DNA of 64,000 nucleotides from Hymenochaete sp. R1 (lineage: Eukaryota; Basidiomycota; Agaricomycetes; Hymenochaetales; Hymenochaetaceae): positions 310,001 through 374,000 of the forward strand of contig JAFREE010000003.1 of assembly GCA_019400425.1 (NCBI GenBank), written 5' to 3'. Shown here in pieces: positions 35,772-47,362 of the stretch. Under the pieces are notes generated by a model. That model worked only from the letters and a program-made list of their open reading frames with translations, was not told where the DNA came from and did not search any database. The translations under genes and the position numbers were made by a program. The stretch's first letter is position 1. The number at the start of each line of letters is the position of its first letter.

Positions 35772-36294
35772 CGGTGTCGGTTTGATCAGGTAAAGGTGGT
35801 TGGAAGGAAATGACCGGCTTTACGGACGGAGCGAAGTGACCTGGCCGAGCCCGGAGTCAGGTCCGTTGTTCAAACGATCTGTTCAGAGCTGGCCACAGGC
35901 CAGAACCTTCGTCCAACCCACTTGTCCCGACCCTTCAGATACCCACCCCACCAACAGATCCTCTGGCGCGACATGGCCCGATGTCAAGCCAGGCCGCATA
36001 TCTCGTAGGTAGTTACAGGTCAATCAATGTCGCATGTACATACCTGTCCAGAGATTGCTTGACTACTGTACAGTTCTGGAGGGTAAAAAGGAAGACGTAT
36101 GTACCCATGGCCTGAGACCTCGATCGATAAGCTCTTCAAGTCTCTTCGTCGAAGACATCTCCTACAGCATTACCGATACCGGGTGAAGCTGGTGAAGATC
36201 ACAAAAGGTCTGTTGGTAACTTCCGATCCCATTTCGAACATATCATCTGATTCGGTGAAATGAAGTCTTTGAAAACAACGCATACCTTCCGAAG

Positions 36295-36686
36295 ATGGTG
36301 AAAGACGTGTCCGGGAGGGCGAAAGTAAGACGTTGGATACTGGTTAAGGCTTTTGAAGCTTCCACTAGTGCTAACATTGTTTGCATTTATAGTATCCACG
36401 CAGGGACAAATGGTGCGACTGCGTTATCTGTTGCGGCAAGATCGTCGCTCCCCATGTCTGGCGACGACACCAAAACAATCCGCGATATGTACGGGGCGAA
36501 ACTTCAACTTCACAACCGGCTGATCCGGCGAGAAAGTCGGCTCAGGTTCAAACGAAAACTATAGCACAGCGAGAGGTTTCTGAGGAGGGAACGACCCAGG
36601 AACTCGTACGCTCAAGTGCCTATACTCTTGACGACGGTAACTTGCCGGGCCGTACTACGGACCTCGACGGACCTGCGACGGACTAG
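36295..36686 (+). CDS. Small zinc-knuckle-like ORF of uncertain status
   Basis: I do not recognise this gene. ATG at 36295 opens ten codons (MVKDVSGRAK) ending at a GTAAGA donor. A 68-nt intron ends in TTTATAG, and exon 2 (36393-36686) stays open for 97 codons in frame. It starts YPRRDKWCDCVICCGKIV and continues APHVWRRHQN, a C-x-C-x2-C-C pattern with two His that could bind zinc. The remainder is polar and acidic (TKTIAQREVSEEGTTQE). Similar short Cys/His openings occur at the N-termini of basidiomycete transposon-associated proteins, so this may be a truncated mobile-element ORF (inference). It may also be a real small gene or a chance ORF. The start could lie further upstream. Confidence 0.3.
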
Positions 36687-37072
36687 TTCTGACTTCTTTA
36701 TGTGTTTGGAGATAGGAAAACCGTAGCATGGGGAGTTGTGTAGCTTTAGGGCAACCCATATTAATTGTACTTCGAACTGAATCAATCGAGCTGTTGAGAG
36801 CAGCAAATCGTAGTGCATCATGATGACAGTTCGCCAGCCCTTCGAATCGAATCAAAATCAAGCTTACTCGATTATCCCCCAAAATGTAATCCAGACGCAT
36901 TGCTTCGATCGAAATACACATGCACACACAGGTTGATCGTGAATGCCTCAAGCATTGTTGTATTCTTTTGGTGCATGGATGGGAAGTACATGAGCGACAG
37001 ATGCAGCATACAGACGTGAAGAAGAAAAGGGATGGTGAAAGTGATAGGTGCAACACAAAACAAATACACCTC

Positions 37073-37510
37073 CTACTCCGCTGCGGTTGCCCGAGCTACG
37101 ATAACAAAAACCGTCAATACCAGGCTAACGCCAGGCAAGAAAAGAATCAAAAGAAACACGCACTGTAGATGAGCTGCGAATGATGATGTACAATCTTCTT
37201 GATATGCCCCTCTTTCGCCAGCTGCCTAATCGCCACACGCGCAAGCGACCCGTTGATCTTCAGCCGCTCGATGAGGATGGATTGCGAGATGAAGCGGAAG
37301 CTGGGGACTTCTTTGTAGATGCGGTCGTACGTGGGTTTGTCGAGCGTGACGGCATGTTGGGCCTTGTCCTTCACTTTGCCCTTCGACCACTTCTTCTTGG
37401 CTTTGCCTTTTCCCCCGCCTGAGGGCGCTGCGGCTTTGGCTTTGGCCTGCGTGGCGGTGGATGTGGGTTAGAGATTGCGGTATGAGTAGGTGCAAATGCA
37501 CACTCACCAT
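37073..37510 (-). CDS. rps25: 40S ribosomal protein eS25
   Basis: Small-subunit ribosomal protein eS25, 102 aa, needed in other organisms for some IRES-driven initiation. Three exons: 37510-37508, 37446-37164 and 37095-37073. Exon 1 is the ATG alone, followed at once by a GTGAGT donor. The mature protein starts [20 protein letters not shown], then [79 protein letters not shown]. The winged-helix core and the LINGSLAR-like motif are diagnostic. The length matches the family (about 105). Exon 3 adds only TRATAAE. Introns directly after the start codon are common in fungal ribosomal protein genes. Confidence 0.95.
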
Positions 37511-37830
37511 GTTTTAGCGAGCGATAGTACCGGTCTTGAGGGCGTTGGTGCTGTTGAGCTCTGCGCCGCCTAGAGCTCTTGAGCAACGGATGAAACGTGG
37601 GAAATGAGCTTGAGTCTGTGCAGCACAATGGTGTCCATAAATGGCAGGTCGCGCTCACGCTATTTACACTGATTCAATTCTTATTGAAGTTATTCGCTAT
37701 CGTTTATTGGAATTTCGAACGAACCGACTTGAGTCAAATTCTACCGAAAGTTGATTTCGAGTTTATACTATTAGTTATAATATTTTGCGTCGGTATCGTC
37801 CAGATCCACGAGAATGATAATAAATTACAT

Positions 37831-39885
37831 CTACAGCTCGTCTTTCTTCTTCCCCTTCCCCGCACCTGCATCAGGCGACCGACACAGTGCAGGGCTAGTC
37901 CCCGTGAGTTGGTACTCACATTTCTCCGTCTCAGCAACAGACAGGATCACGTTTTCCGTCCCACAACTGAAATCGAGGGTTACGCTTCGTTCGGGGCCGT
38001 TCCAGCATTTTTGGCCTTTCTTGTAGTACATGCGGGAATAGTACTCAGGTGTGCCGGGTTCGACGCCGGGTGCATTGTTCCAGGAATCAAATTTGCTACA
38101 GGGAAAGACGATTTTTTAAGTTATGATTTAGGAATAGGAATGGACGGAGGGAAATCGATAATCATACCCAAGACTGAACGTAGATCCGCCTTTATTAGGC
38201 TTTTGACGGGCTTCGCCAAAGAGACAGACCTCGTAAGTGTAGTCGCCCGATTCCTTACTGAGACATTCTTTGTCCAACTTCTTCCACTCTCCTTCTCCGC
38301 CGTAATAAGCCGGGTCGAATAGTTTTGTCAGCTCGTTCCTGGCATTCTCTACATCTTTTTGAGCAGCCCTGAGATCCTTTTCTGCTTCTTGAAGAGCTGA
38401 ATGCGCTTTGGAAGGTTTACCTGATGGCCGGGTCAGACGGATTCGCGCCGTAACGTCATCGTAGCTTACCAGTCGGTGAAGATTCCGTTCCACGAGCAAT
38501 ACCTGTCACTTCAAGGACGCTGACAACAAGCTCCTTGACCATCTCATACTGCGGAAGGAACTGTTCGGGAATATATGAAGACAAGTCGAATACTGAACCA
38601 CATTATCAGACAACGAACTCTCGGAGGAGCATAGTGCACTCACGTATGGATTTAGTAGTATCTGTACCAGCAAACTGGTCGTGCTCGAGTATTAAAGAAT
38701 CCAAGTCCTCTTCTAAAAGATCCTCCAGCTCTTCTTTCAGCTGTTCCCTTGACCATTCGCCCTCTTCGGGCTCTTCGTCAGGCGTTTCTTTGACAGAATC
38801 ATCGTCCTTTGCTTCTGCACCTTCTTCTTCCTTTGCCCGATCACGGTCATTACTTGGTGGTAGGCCTGCATAAAACTCATATCCTCGGACTGCTTCAAGC
38901 ACCGCCATATCCTGATAGTTCGGATTATATCCCGCTCGCAGGGCTGAAAGAATCTCTGTTAGAGCCTTTTCCTTGGCGGCGAGCTCATCGCGACTTCTTT
39001 TCAGAGCCTTGAGGGCAGCAGAATGAACGGCGAGCGACTGGAAGAGAGCTAAGAAACGTTCTTGTCGTCAGAAAAAATGCTTTTTTCGCGATAACAACGC
39101 TTACGCGATTCTTTCTTCCTTTCCAGTTCAGCAGCAGAAGTCGATTCCGACCTATCCAGCATTTCTGCGGAAGACCGTTAGGTTCCACTATCTTCGGTGA
39201 GGAGTGCCGTAAGTATAACACACCTCTCAGACGGGCAACCTCCTTTTCACGGGCATCAACTTCCCGTGTGCTGGCGGTAACAAAATCCTCCAGCCTCTTC
39301 TTCTCCTTGCTTGCGAATGCTATGTACGACGAGCGTATCTTTGATCCGGTTTTCTGAATCTTTGCTTCGGCGTCTTTCTGAGCTCGGTATGCTTTGCCGA
39401 CCTTCTCGCAAACGTTCGGGCAGACGCCAGGAGCTTCATCTGAACCGTCGCAGCACTCGGGTTCTACAGAGGTTCGATAAACCTTGAGGATTTTCAACGC
39501 GAGTCATTTAACGTACCGCAAAGCCCATCATTCACTCGGGAACTTCGAACAGTGGAACCAATGTGCCCTTCATTCTTACAGTAGAACGTTGAACTGGGGC
39601 AAGCACTTGTTCCTGTGTGCACCATTACTCAAGTCATCGAAATGAATCATAGAATAGCAATGGCGTACCAGGCTCGTCACTACCGTCTGGACAGTCGCAG
39701 TAATCATCATTTACAGCTGACCATGGTATAGACTTGGACCCGTCCAAACACTTCCAAGTACGCGGATCTCCCTTCACAGGAACGTATTTTGGGACCAGGT
39801 CGGGTTGGACGCCATAGAGTTTGTCTACAGCGAGTACATGCCCTGACGTGACGGCAAGGAAGGCATAGACTGCCCACAGCTTCAT
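37831..39885 (-). CDS. Glucosidase II beta subunit (PRKCSH/GTB1)
   Basis: Non-catalytic subunit of ER glucosidase II, which trims glucose from N-glycans during quality control. About 552 aa, eight exons: 39885-39669, 39612-39517, 39463-39224, 39164-39105, 39048-38644, 38592-38470, 38420-38168 and 38095-37831. Signal peptide ([17 protein letters not shown]). Cys-rich LDLa-like modules follow: [41 protein letters not shown], then [21 protein letters not shown] coiled-coil and acidic EF-hand-like stretch ([20 protein letters not shown]) comes next. The C-terminal MRH domain has [39 protein letters not shown] and [13 protein letters not shown]. The protein ends in KDEL, an ER retention signal. 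It is divergent from the kexin gene with 416 bp between the starts. Confidence 0.94.
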
Positions 39886-40301
39886 GGGAAGGGCAAAGTG
39901 ATTGGACTGTGCTGGTGAGCTGTAACTTGGATTTGGCGCGTCAAGACGCGTGAACGAGATCGACGAATACGTGTCGACGAACCAGCCAGACAGACGGACT
40001 CGGATTTGAACTTTCCAAGCACACCGGCAGAACGAGTACACTTTCGCTATCTTACCACGCACACGGCAGCTTGGCATATCTATATTTATTTATCGCGGAC
40101 CTGGGCAAATCCCACCATTTGAATGAAAAGCTGAGCTTTTTGTACCCTCGCGAGTCCTTCGGCGCCCGTGCGGAATCAAAGGTTCTGATTGCTCACGGTC
40201 GTGTCTGGCGTGGCTGATTCGGTGATGTGAAGCACGGCTGCGCATCTTGGTTTCTTCCTACTTACCCATGACTCTCCACAAACTCTAGTCTACGTCTTAA
40301 T
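39886..40301. promoter_or_regulatory. Divergent promoter of glucosidase II beta and kexin genes
   Basis: 416 bp separate the two start codons. A TATA-like run (TATATTTATTTA) lies at about 40079-40090, roughly midway and nearer the minus-strand gene. Confidence 0.5.
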
Positions 40302-43089
40302 ATGCCTTTTGGATCATTGGCAATCCGTCGCCTCTTCCAGCTCTCCAGCATACTTTACCTTCTACTAGTATCCACCGTTGCTCGGTCTCAGACATCTAGT
40401 CGCCCAAGCAAACGATTTTATTCAGAGTTCGACTACTATGTGCTCGAGCACGATCCAGCTTTCGGTCTTTCAATCGACGACTGTGCGTTGGCGTTAGGAG
40501 CGGAGGTCGTGGAACAGGCGGGCGAGCTCTCAAACCACTGGTTGCTGCGCGCACCAAATTCGAACTCAGCGATAGATACTATTCTCGACAGGCATGCCAG
40601 TTCAGGGGATAATGTGAATTTCGGGAAGAGAGGCTTGCTGGGTCAAGCTATTAAAAGTGTGGCTAAGCAGGTTCCCAGACAACGAGTAAAACGTGCCGCA
40701 GTACCAGCCCCACCGCCTCCTGTCAGCCCTGATGAGGGCGATCGAGTTGCATTGTCCAGAGAAGTCGCGAAACGTCTTGGAATTAATGATCCGCTATTCA
40801 ACGACCAATGGCATTTGGTCAACGAGGAGTTTCCGGAGCACATGGTCAACGTGACTCCAGTCTGGGATATGGGAATTACTGGTAAAGGCGTTATCTCGTG
40901 CATGCTGGATGACGGGCTGGACTACGAGAGCGAAGACCTCGCAGACAATTTCGTAAGGATGCTATTTTCTTCATTCGCTTCGATAACTAATGATGTATTC
41001 TCAGGATGCTGAAGGCTCTTACGACTTCAATGACCATGTCGACCTTCCGAAGCCAAAGTTGGGTGACGATCGCCATGGTACGCGATGTGCTGGGGAGATA
41101 GCTGCCGTGAAGAATGGCGTATGCGGCGTTGGCATCGCATACGACTCTAAAATAGCGGGTGTTCGAATTCTGTAAGCAGTCAGACGTCGAGATTTTTTTT
41201 TTTACAAAAAATCTAATGTATTTGTCCTTTCACAGCTCTGGTCCGATTACGGACGTCGATGAAGCGGTTTCCCTGAATTATGGTTATCAAAGGACATCGC
41301 TGTATAGTTGCTCATGGGGTCCACCGGATGATGGGAAATCTATGGAAGGCCCCAGCGTTCTCATCCAGAAAGCTTTTGTAAATGGTGTACAGAACGGCAG
41401 AGACGGGAAAGGATCCATTTTCGTCTTTGCGAGTGGTAATGGAGCAGTTCAAGGAGATCAGTGCAACTTCGATGGCTACACTAATTCCATCTACTCTGTG
41501 ACTGTTGCATCCATTGACTATAAGGGCGAGCATCCGTATTACTCAGAGGCTTGTGCTGCAAATATGGTCACGACATACAGCTCAGGGCAAAACAGGGATA
41601 GGGCAATCGTGAGTGTTCTTCTGAGTCTAAATAATCCAATTTGTCTAATCTAGGAATAGGTGACCACAGACGTTGGCCCCAATAAATGCACAAGGTATCA
41701 TGGCGGAACGTCAGCAGCTGCACCAAATGCTGTTGGTATATTTGCTCTGGCTCTCGAGGCACGGTACGTTGTTGATAATCTATGAGACAACAAAAGGAGA
41801 ACGATCTAACATAATTCTTAGACCGGACCTCACCTGGCGAGACATCCAGCATCTTTGTGTGAAGACTGCCCAAGTTGTAAATCCTGAAGATGATAGCTGG
41901 GAGCTCACCGCTACGGGCCAGCCATTTAGCTACAGATTTGGATACGGAAAGCTCGATGCATATGACTTTGTTACAGCCGCTCAAGGCTGGGAGCGTGTTA
42001 AACCTCAAGCCTGGATTGAGGCTCCTGCTGTTCGTTTGGAAAATGGATCTCTCAATCAAGACTGGCAATATTCAGGTGGTTTGGCAATTGGGCCGGAAGG
42101 AATTGAAAGCACTTCTGAAATATCGACCGACATGCTCGAGGACAATAACTTTGATACGCTTGAACACGTCACTGTACGAGTGTGGATCGAGCATACACGG
42201 AGAGGACGCGTTGAAGTCTCACTTCTCAGTCCGAATGGGATACGGAGCGTACTGGCAGAACCACGGAGCAATGACAGGGATAAAGACGGGTTCCCTGGCT
42301 GGAGGTTTATGTCTGTAAAGCATTGGTAATTATTCTAAGGTTTACACTCGTTTCAGCTGTCTCATTCTTCTTTATAGGGGTGAATACCCGGCCGGTACTT
42401 GGACTTTACGCGTTTCAGACCAAAACTTTGAAGACGAGAGTGGCAAACTTATTGGCTGGAGCCTTTCTCTGTGGGGATCTTCCCGCGACCCTTCCAAGGC
42501 GACTCAGTATGTTCTGAAGAACTCGGAAGAACTTCCTATCTCCTTTCCACCACCTGTTGAAGAAGCTGAGCCTGTTCCCGACGCAAGCAGTGCCGCACCG
42601 TCAAGAACGAAGACGCATCCAAAACCTACGATCGTGAGCTCGGCTTCTCCAGCTCAAGATGAAGTTGAGAGTTCTACCGCTGATCCGTCGAGCGACTCGT
42701 CTCCTTCAAACGATATGAGCAACAACACACGATATACAATCTCACTTATTGGTGCTATCGCATTCATTTCCTTGGTCGGCGGAGCCGCGTTCCTGATCAT
42801 TCGCCGCATCCACCAAAACCGCAAAGATGCAGCTGAGCGAGCGATTGCAGACGACAGCGAGGAAGGCGTGAATATGCGCCTTCTGGATAACAATGGTGCA
42901 GAAGTTGTATACGACGAAGAGGAGGAAGAGGAGAAACAAGAAGGTTCTTCTCGCCCCAAGGAACCTGTGGGTTCTATTGAGGCTGGATTCCATTCGGATT
43001 TCTTGGATGATGACGATGAGGAAGCAGTCGACGGGAGGGGGAGAGAACAGGATGATGATAAATTATCTGACCCTAAAGCTCCACCATAG
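40302..43089 (+). CDS. kex2: Kexin-type proprotein convertase (KEX2/furin family)
   Basis: Golgi serine endoprotease cleaving after Lys-Arg or Arg-Arg in secreted precursors, about 836 aa. Exons: 40302-40952, 41005-41171, 41236-41608, 41660-41763, 41822-42325 and 42378-43089. It has a signal peptide (SSILYLLLVSTVARS), then a propeptide ending in the basic site RVKR (residues 128-131), where self-cleavage is expected. The subtilisin domain has catalytic Asp203 (MLDDGLDYESEDL), His241 (DDRHGTRCAGEIA), the oxyanion Asn in FASGNGAVQGD and Ser415 (GGTSAAAP). The P domain follows (HVTVRVWIEHTRRGRVEVSL, GTWTLRVSD). Then come a Ser/Pro-rich stalk, one transmembrane segment (ISLIGAIAFISLVGGAAFLII) and an acidic cytosolic tail with VVYDEEEEEE, which may hold Golgi retrieval information. 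All catalytic residues are present. Confidence 0.96.
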
Positions 43090-43548
43090 CGATCTGTTTT
43101 ATTCCTATTTTATTATGTGGATACATTATACATTTTTCGAATGGTTTTCAACTGTAGTAAGTCAGAAAGCGCATAGGCCGAGAGTACTGTACATCGTCGG
43201 CGCTCAAGCAAAGCACTCTCGCGTTTCACCAGTTTATCAACTAAATCGGGATCCAACTCGCTGATGAGGATCTCTTCGAAGCTGCTTATGGTCTTGTTAG
43301 CTGGGATTGAAGATGTAGTTTGAGAGCACTTTACAGTGGGTTAACTTTCACGCGTAGATCATGATTCAGTGATCGGCGTGGTACTAAAAGGGCACGGATG
43401 CGGGACGCGGGCAACGACTGTGACGACGGGAGCAAAGCACGAGGCTATGACCTCAACCAAGCTTTGAATTCAATTCAATTCTTCTCGCCGTAATTTATAA
43501 CCGTTTTTGACCCCGCTCGTCCCACGAACCTCTTGCTCAGACACCGCA
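43090..43548. promoter_or_regulatory. Intergenic region with TATA-like box before the M28 peptidase gene
   Basis: 459 bp between co-oriented genes. TAATTTATAACC at about 43491-43502 lies some 50 bp upstream of the next ATG and is a plausible TATA element. No further gene is seen. Confidence 0.45.
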
Positions 43549-46500
43549 ATGAGCCTCCGGGACGAGAAGAAGCACGACCCTCCCAACATATTGCCTCTTG
43601 ATGCAAAAGATGGCATTAATCCTGTACAACCAACGCGGAGGGCATTGCTTACTTCTTCAAAGCGTAAAACCTTCCTAGTTCTCGCCTTTGTATTGACACT
43701 TGCCTGGGTTTTCGTTTCGACGTCTATTCGGAACTCTCGGTTTCCAAGATTGGAGTCAGTAGTTGAAAAGCCCGTACTCCCATGGGCTGTTTATGGAGGT
43801 GATTTGGAGCTGGAAGAAATCGAAGCAGAAGTAAAGCATCTACCTGGAAGTCATGGGCACCATCACAGGTTCCTCAACGGAAAGCAGGCCGAGAGGATCT
43901 TCTTGTGAGATACTGCCTTTTTATTTTTATTTTTACATTTGGGCTTGACGTTTTGTTTTAGGAGTGTTCCAGATAATGAAAGCGCGATTGCGACGTCGAG
44001 GCATTTCACAAGTAAACCTCACATGGCTGGTACGGATGGTGACTACGGCACAGCAATCGACTATCTTCACTTGATTCAGAAGGAACTCGGCATATGCTCA
44101 CCTCAAACGGATCCAGTCTACGATTCCGGCAGCGAAGAGTCACGAAACGCGACTCTCAACATCGTTAGTCTCAAGAAACCTACTGCTTGGGTGGACACAT
44201 ATTACCCCGTTCTGAACACACCAGTGAACCACAGCCTTTCGATCCTCGACGATGAGGAAATGAATGCCATATGGACAGCAAATCTAGAAGAAGTTGCGGA
44301 TAGTGACCTTGATCCTGACGCGCAGAAGTATGCAGAGGCTGTTCCTGCTTTTCATGGGCTGAGTCGCGGAGGCGAAGTGCAAGGGAAGCTTATCTATGCC
44401 AACTATGGGAGGCCGGAAGATTATGACGCTCTTGAAGAGGCAGGTGAGTGACCCCGAGTGACGGGTTTGTGCTTTACAGTAAATTTCCTTCAGGTATGAG
44501 CCTAAATGGCACAATTGTCCTCACTCGATATGGCGGTATTTTCCGAGGATTAAAGGTAAATGTCGTTGATCAATTAAAGTATGAGATTTTCTTAGACCCA
44601 AATTGTTAGGTCAAGGGCGCACAAGAGAGAGGTGCTGTTGGTATATATATTTTTCTTCTTTTTTGTCTTGAGATAAATTTACTCATCCTCTTTTACTTAG
44701 GATGCCTGGTATATTCCGATGTCCGAGACGATGGCAGTGTTCGATACTCTAATGGCTACGCTGCGTATGCGGTTCCTTTATGAGCTCGTGCATAGATACT
44801 TACCAGACATTCTCAAAGATATCCTCTTGGCCCAGCCCGAAATCCTACGTCGGTCCAGAGGGGATCGGTTCAATTCCTCTCATTGTACCCAGGCGATCCT
44901 ACGGTAAGCATGTGGGGAAACTGACATTTGAACTTCGAGCTAACACTACTCCATCAATCAGACCCCGGGTACTCCTGCTTATAAGGATAGCAACCGCACC
45001 AAGGGAGAGAACATCCCAAGTATTCCAAGCTTACCGATTTCGTGGAACACCGCGTCCAGGCTTTTACAGGAAATCGAGATAGGTGGAAAGAATAGAACTA
45101 TCAAACTTGTCAACAATGGTTCGTGTTTCCATTGTAGCTCACCACGGGAATTTTGTAACCTTTGTATTTCAGTTGATACAAAAGTGACACCTATCTGGAA
45201 CACGATGGCGGTGATTCCGGGGCACATCAAAAACGAAGTGGTTATTTTTGGAAATCATCGTGATGGTGCGTTCCTCTCTTTCCTAATTCGCATGGCTGTT
45301 ATCGATGCGCTAGGACAGCATGGGTCTTGGGTGCTACCGATCCTACGTCCGGAAGTGTTTCGATGTATGAAGTCATCCGTGGTCTTGGCGTCTTATTGAA
45401 GAAAGGTTGGACGCCTTTGCGCACTATAGTCTTAGCCAGCTGGGACGCAGAAGAGGTATGGCAGTGCTCACTATACCCACACACCGACCTTTTAGTAATG
45501 TTCACTAGTATGGATTAATCGGTAGTACGGAGTGGGGAGAAGACTTCCCGGATTGGATTCAAGAGCATGTTGTTGCCTATTTGAACCTTGGTTAATGATT
45601 CAGTCCTTTCTATCATCTTTCCTTCTTAACTCTCTATTTAGATTCATCTGTCAGTGGCTCGCGTTTTTCCACATCGGCGTCTCCTTCACTCGCATACCTT
45701 GTGCGAGGAGCAGCGGAAGACCTTCCTCATCCCACAATTCCGGATCGCTCTTTGTGGCAAGCACGCCTTGACTCGGGCCCGCTGTATGGTCGTGTGGACG
45801 AGGAGGCCAAGAAGGTATGGGAGGAACAGCATGGCGAGTCGCTCGTGGAAGGAAGGGATCTTGAAGCATCGGATAGCGTGTTGACCAAGATAAAGGGAGG
45901 TCCGGCTATTAATACCCATGGTATGGTCTCCCAAAGCGAATCAACTGGCGTCAGAGCGTTGGGTTCTGGGAGTGACTATACCGTCTTTCTGCAGCGACTG
46001 GGTGTCGCAAGCTCAAACGGAGGGTTTGCATCCACGTTGTCTGATCCAGTCTACCATTATCATTCGGTCTATGATTCGGAGACCTGGATGGAACGCTACG
46101 GCGACCCAGGATTCTATCGGCATGTGAGCATGACAGGGATGTGCAGATTCGCCTCGAGCTCAAGGCCTTGTATTTAGGTTGCTGTGGCACAACATCTTGG
46201 CTTACAACTACTTCGCATTGCAGATGCAATCGTTTTACCTATCAACACAACTCAATATGCGTTGGAATTAGATCTTTACCTCAACAAGTATGTCTCATAA
46301 GCCTCCTTCAGTATTTTTTTTGCTGACAAAGCAAAAGGGTGGAAGAGATCGCGAAAGAAACCAACCTCGACGCCGACTTCTCTTCTCTTCGTTCAAGTAT
46401 TTCCAAGCTTCAAAAAGCAAGCTCGGAGTTGGACAACGAGAAAGACGCCGCAGAGAAACATCTACGCAAGATCGTCAAAGCCTTGCTAAAGTCCTGGCAC

Positions 46501-47117
46501 GGACATGGAGTCTGCAAGAAGTTGCATAAGGCGTTCAAGAAAGTCGCGTGTCGGTTCGGTTTGAAATCGAAATGCCCTCCGAAGAATGGCATTATCGGTT
46601 CATCGATGCATTCCCCACAGGACCTGGGAGCTAGCGGTAGGTTGAGGCCTCGGGTTGGTCGTGCGCCCGCTTGGGTTCGCGAACAAGAAAGGCGTGGACT
46701 CGGCTATCCCCGTCACCACAAGCATCATGACAGTAAAGGCCACAGACATGGACCCTGGCACAAAAAGTCAAGGCTACTGAAGAAACTGGCCAAGGCCGCC
46801 AAACGTGTCACAGCGGTGAATGAAAAGCTCGTCAGCTTCGAACGCGGGTTCATTAGCGAAGAAGGTATCAAGGATCGTGAATGGTACAAGCATTTGGGCG
46901 TCGCACCTGGCAAATGGCTTGGTATGCAATATCATTTCATCATGAATTTAACCTTCGATTCTGAATCAGACCTTTTTTTACGATAGGATATGGCGCGACC
47001 ACGTTCCCAGCTTTGACTGAGGCTTTCACGATCGACAAGAATGCTACTTTGGCGCAGGTGGAGGCGAAGAGACTCGAGTCTCTGCTTGATAATCTCACAA
47101 AAACATTGAAAGTGTAA
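43549..47117 (+). CDS. Glutamate carboxypeptidase II-like M28 metallopeptidase
   Basis: Type II membrane protein of the GCPII/NAALADase, transferrin-receptor and Vps70/Tre2 family, about 951 aa from 14 exons: 43549-43904, 43962-44443, 44494-44555, 44610-44640, 44701-44764, 44819-44903, 44962-45118, 45173-45265, 45319-45455, 45509-45590, 45642-46123, 46178-46287, 46338-46921 and 46987-47117. One N-terminal transmembrane helix (TFLVLAFVLTLAWVFVSTS). The PA domain ends GYAAYPLGPARNPTSVQRGS. The M28 domain keeps the expected di-zinc site: FGNHRDAWVLGATDPTSGS, SWDAEEYGLIGSTEWGE, LNLDSSVSGS and YHSVYDSETWMERYGDPGF. The helical dimerisation domain is split by a basic Cys/His-rich insertion of about 100 residues in exon 13. 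It closes with REWYKHLGVAPGKWLGYGAT. An active peptidase is likely. The substrate is unknown. Confidence 0.93.
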
Positions 47118-47362
47118 ATTAATGATGACCATTGCTCTATTTTCAGATTTTGTACGTCAGTAATACATTATGCAGAGAACTATGAAATTTGGAATGTTTT
47201 ATATTAAAGTAATAAGCTAGATGTATGCTGTTCCTTAAGTACAGATGCGTTGCGTGGTGATGCAGAAAACGACAGTAAATTGATGAAATGGATTAAAAAC
47301 GGTGAGATCGTGAAAGATTAGCCTAGGAAGACTATCCAGCACCAAAACCATTCCCAAACGTC

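Larger units (their letters stand above)
31957..36294. other. Long gene-poor stretch upstream of KCS1
   Basis: About 4.3 kb. It is rich in CT tracts and short out-of-frame ORFs (the longest 148 codons, at 33649-34095), none with a recognisable motif, presequence or coherent splice chain. It may hold the KCS1 promoter, a long 5' leader or unrecognised noncoding RNA. The G-run and hairpin within it are listed separately. Confidence 0.4.

Noticed and set aside
44865..44895. tRNA-like GGTTCAATTCC box
   Set aside because: It lies inside the M28 peptidase coding exon, where it encodes RGSVQFLSL, and no cloverleaf or anticodon arm can be drawn around it.
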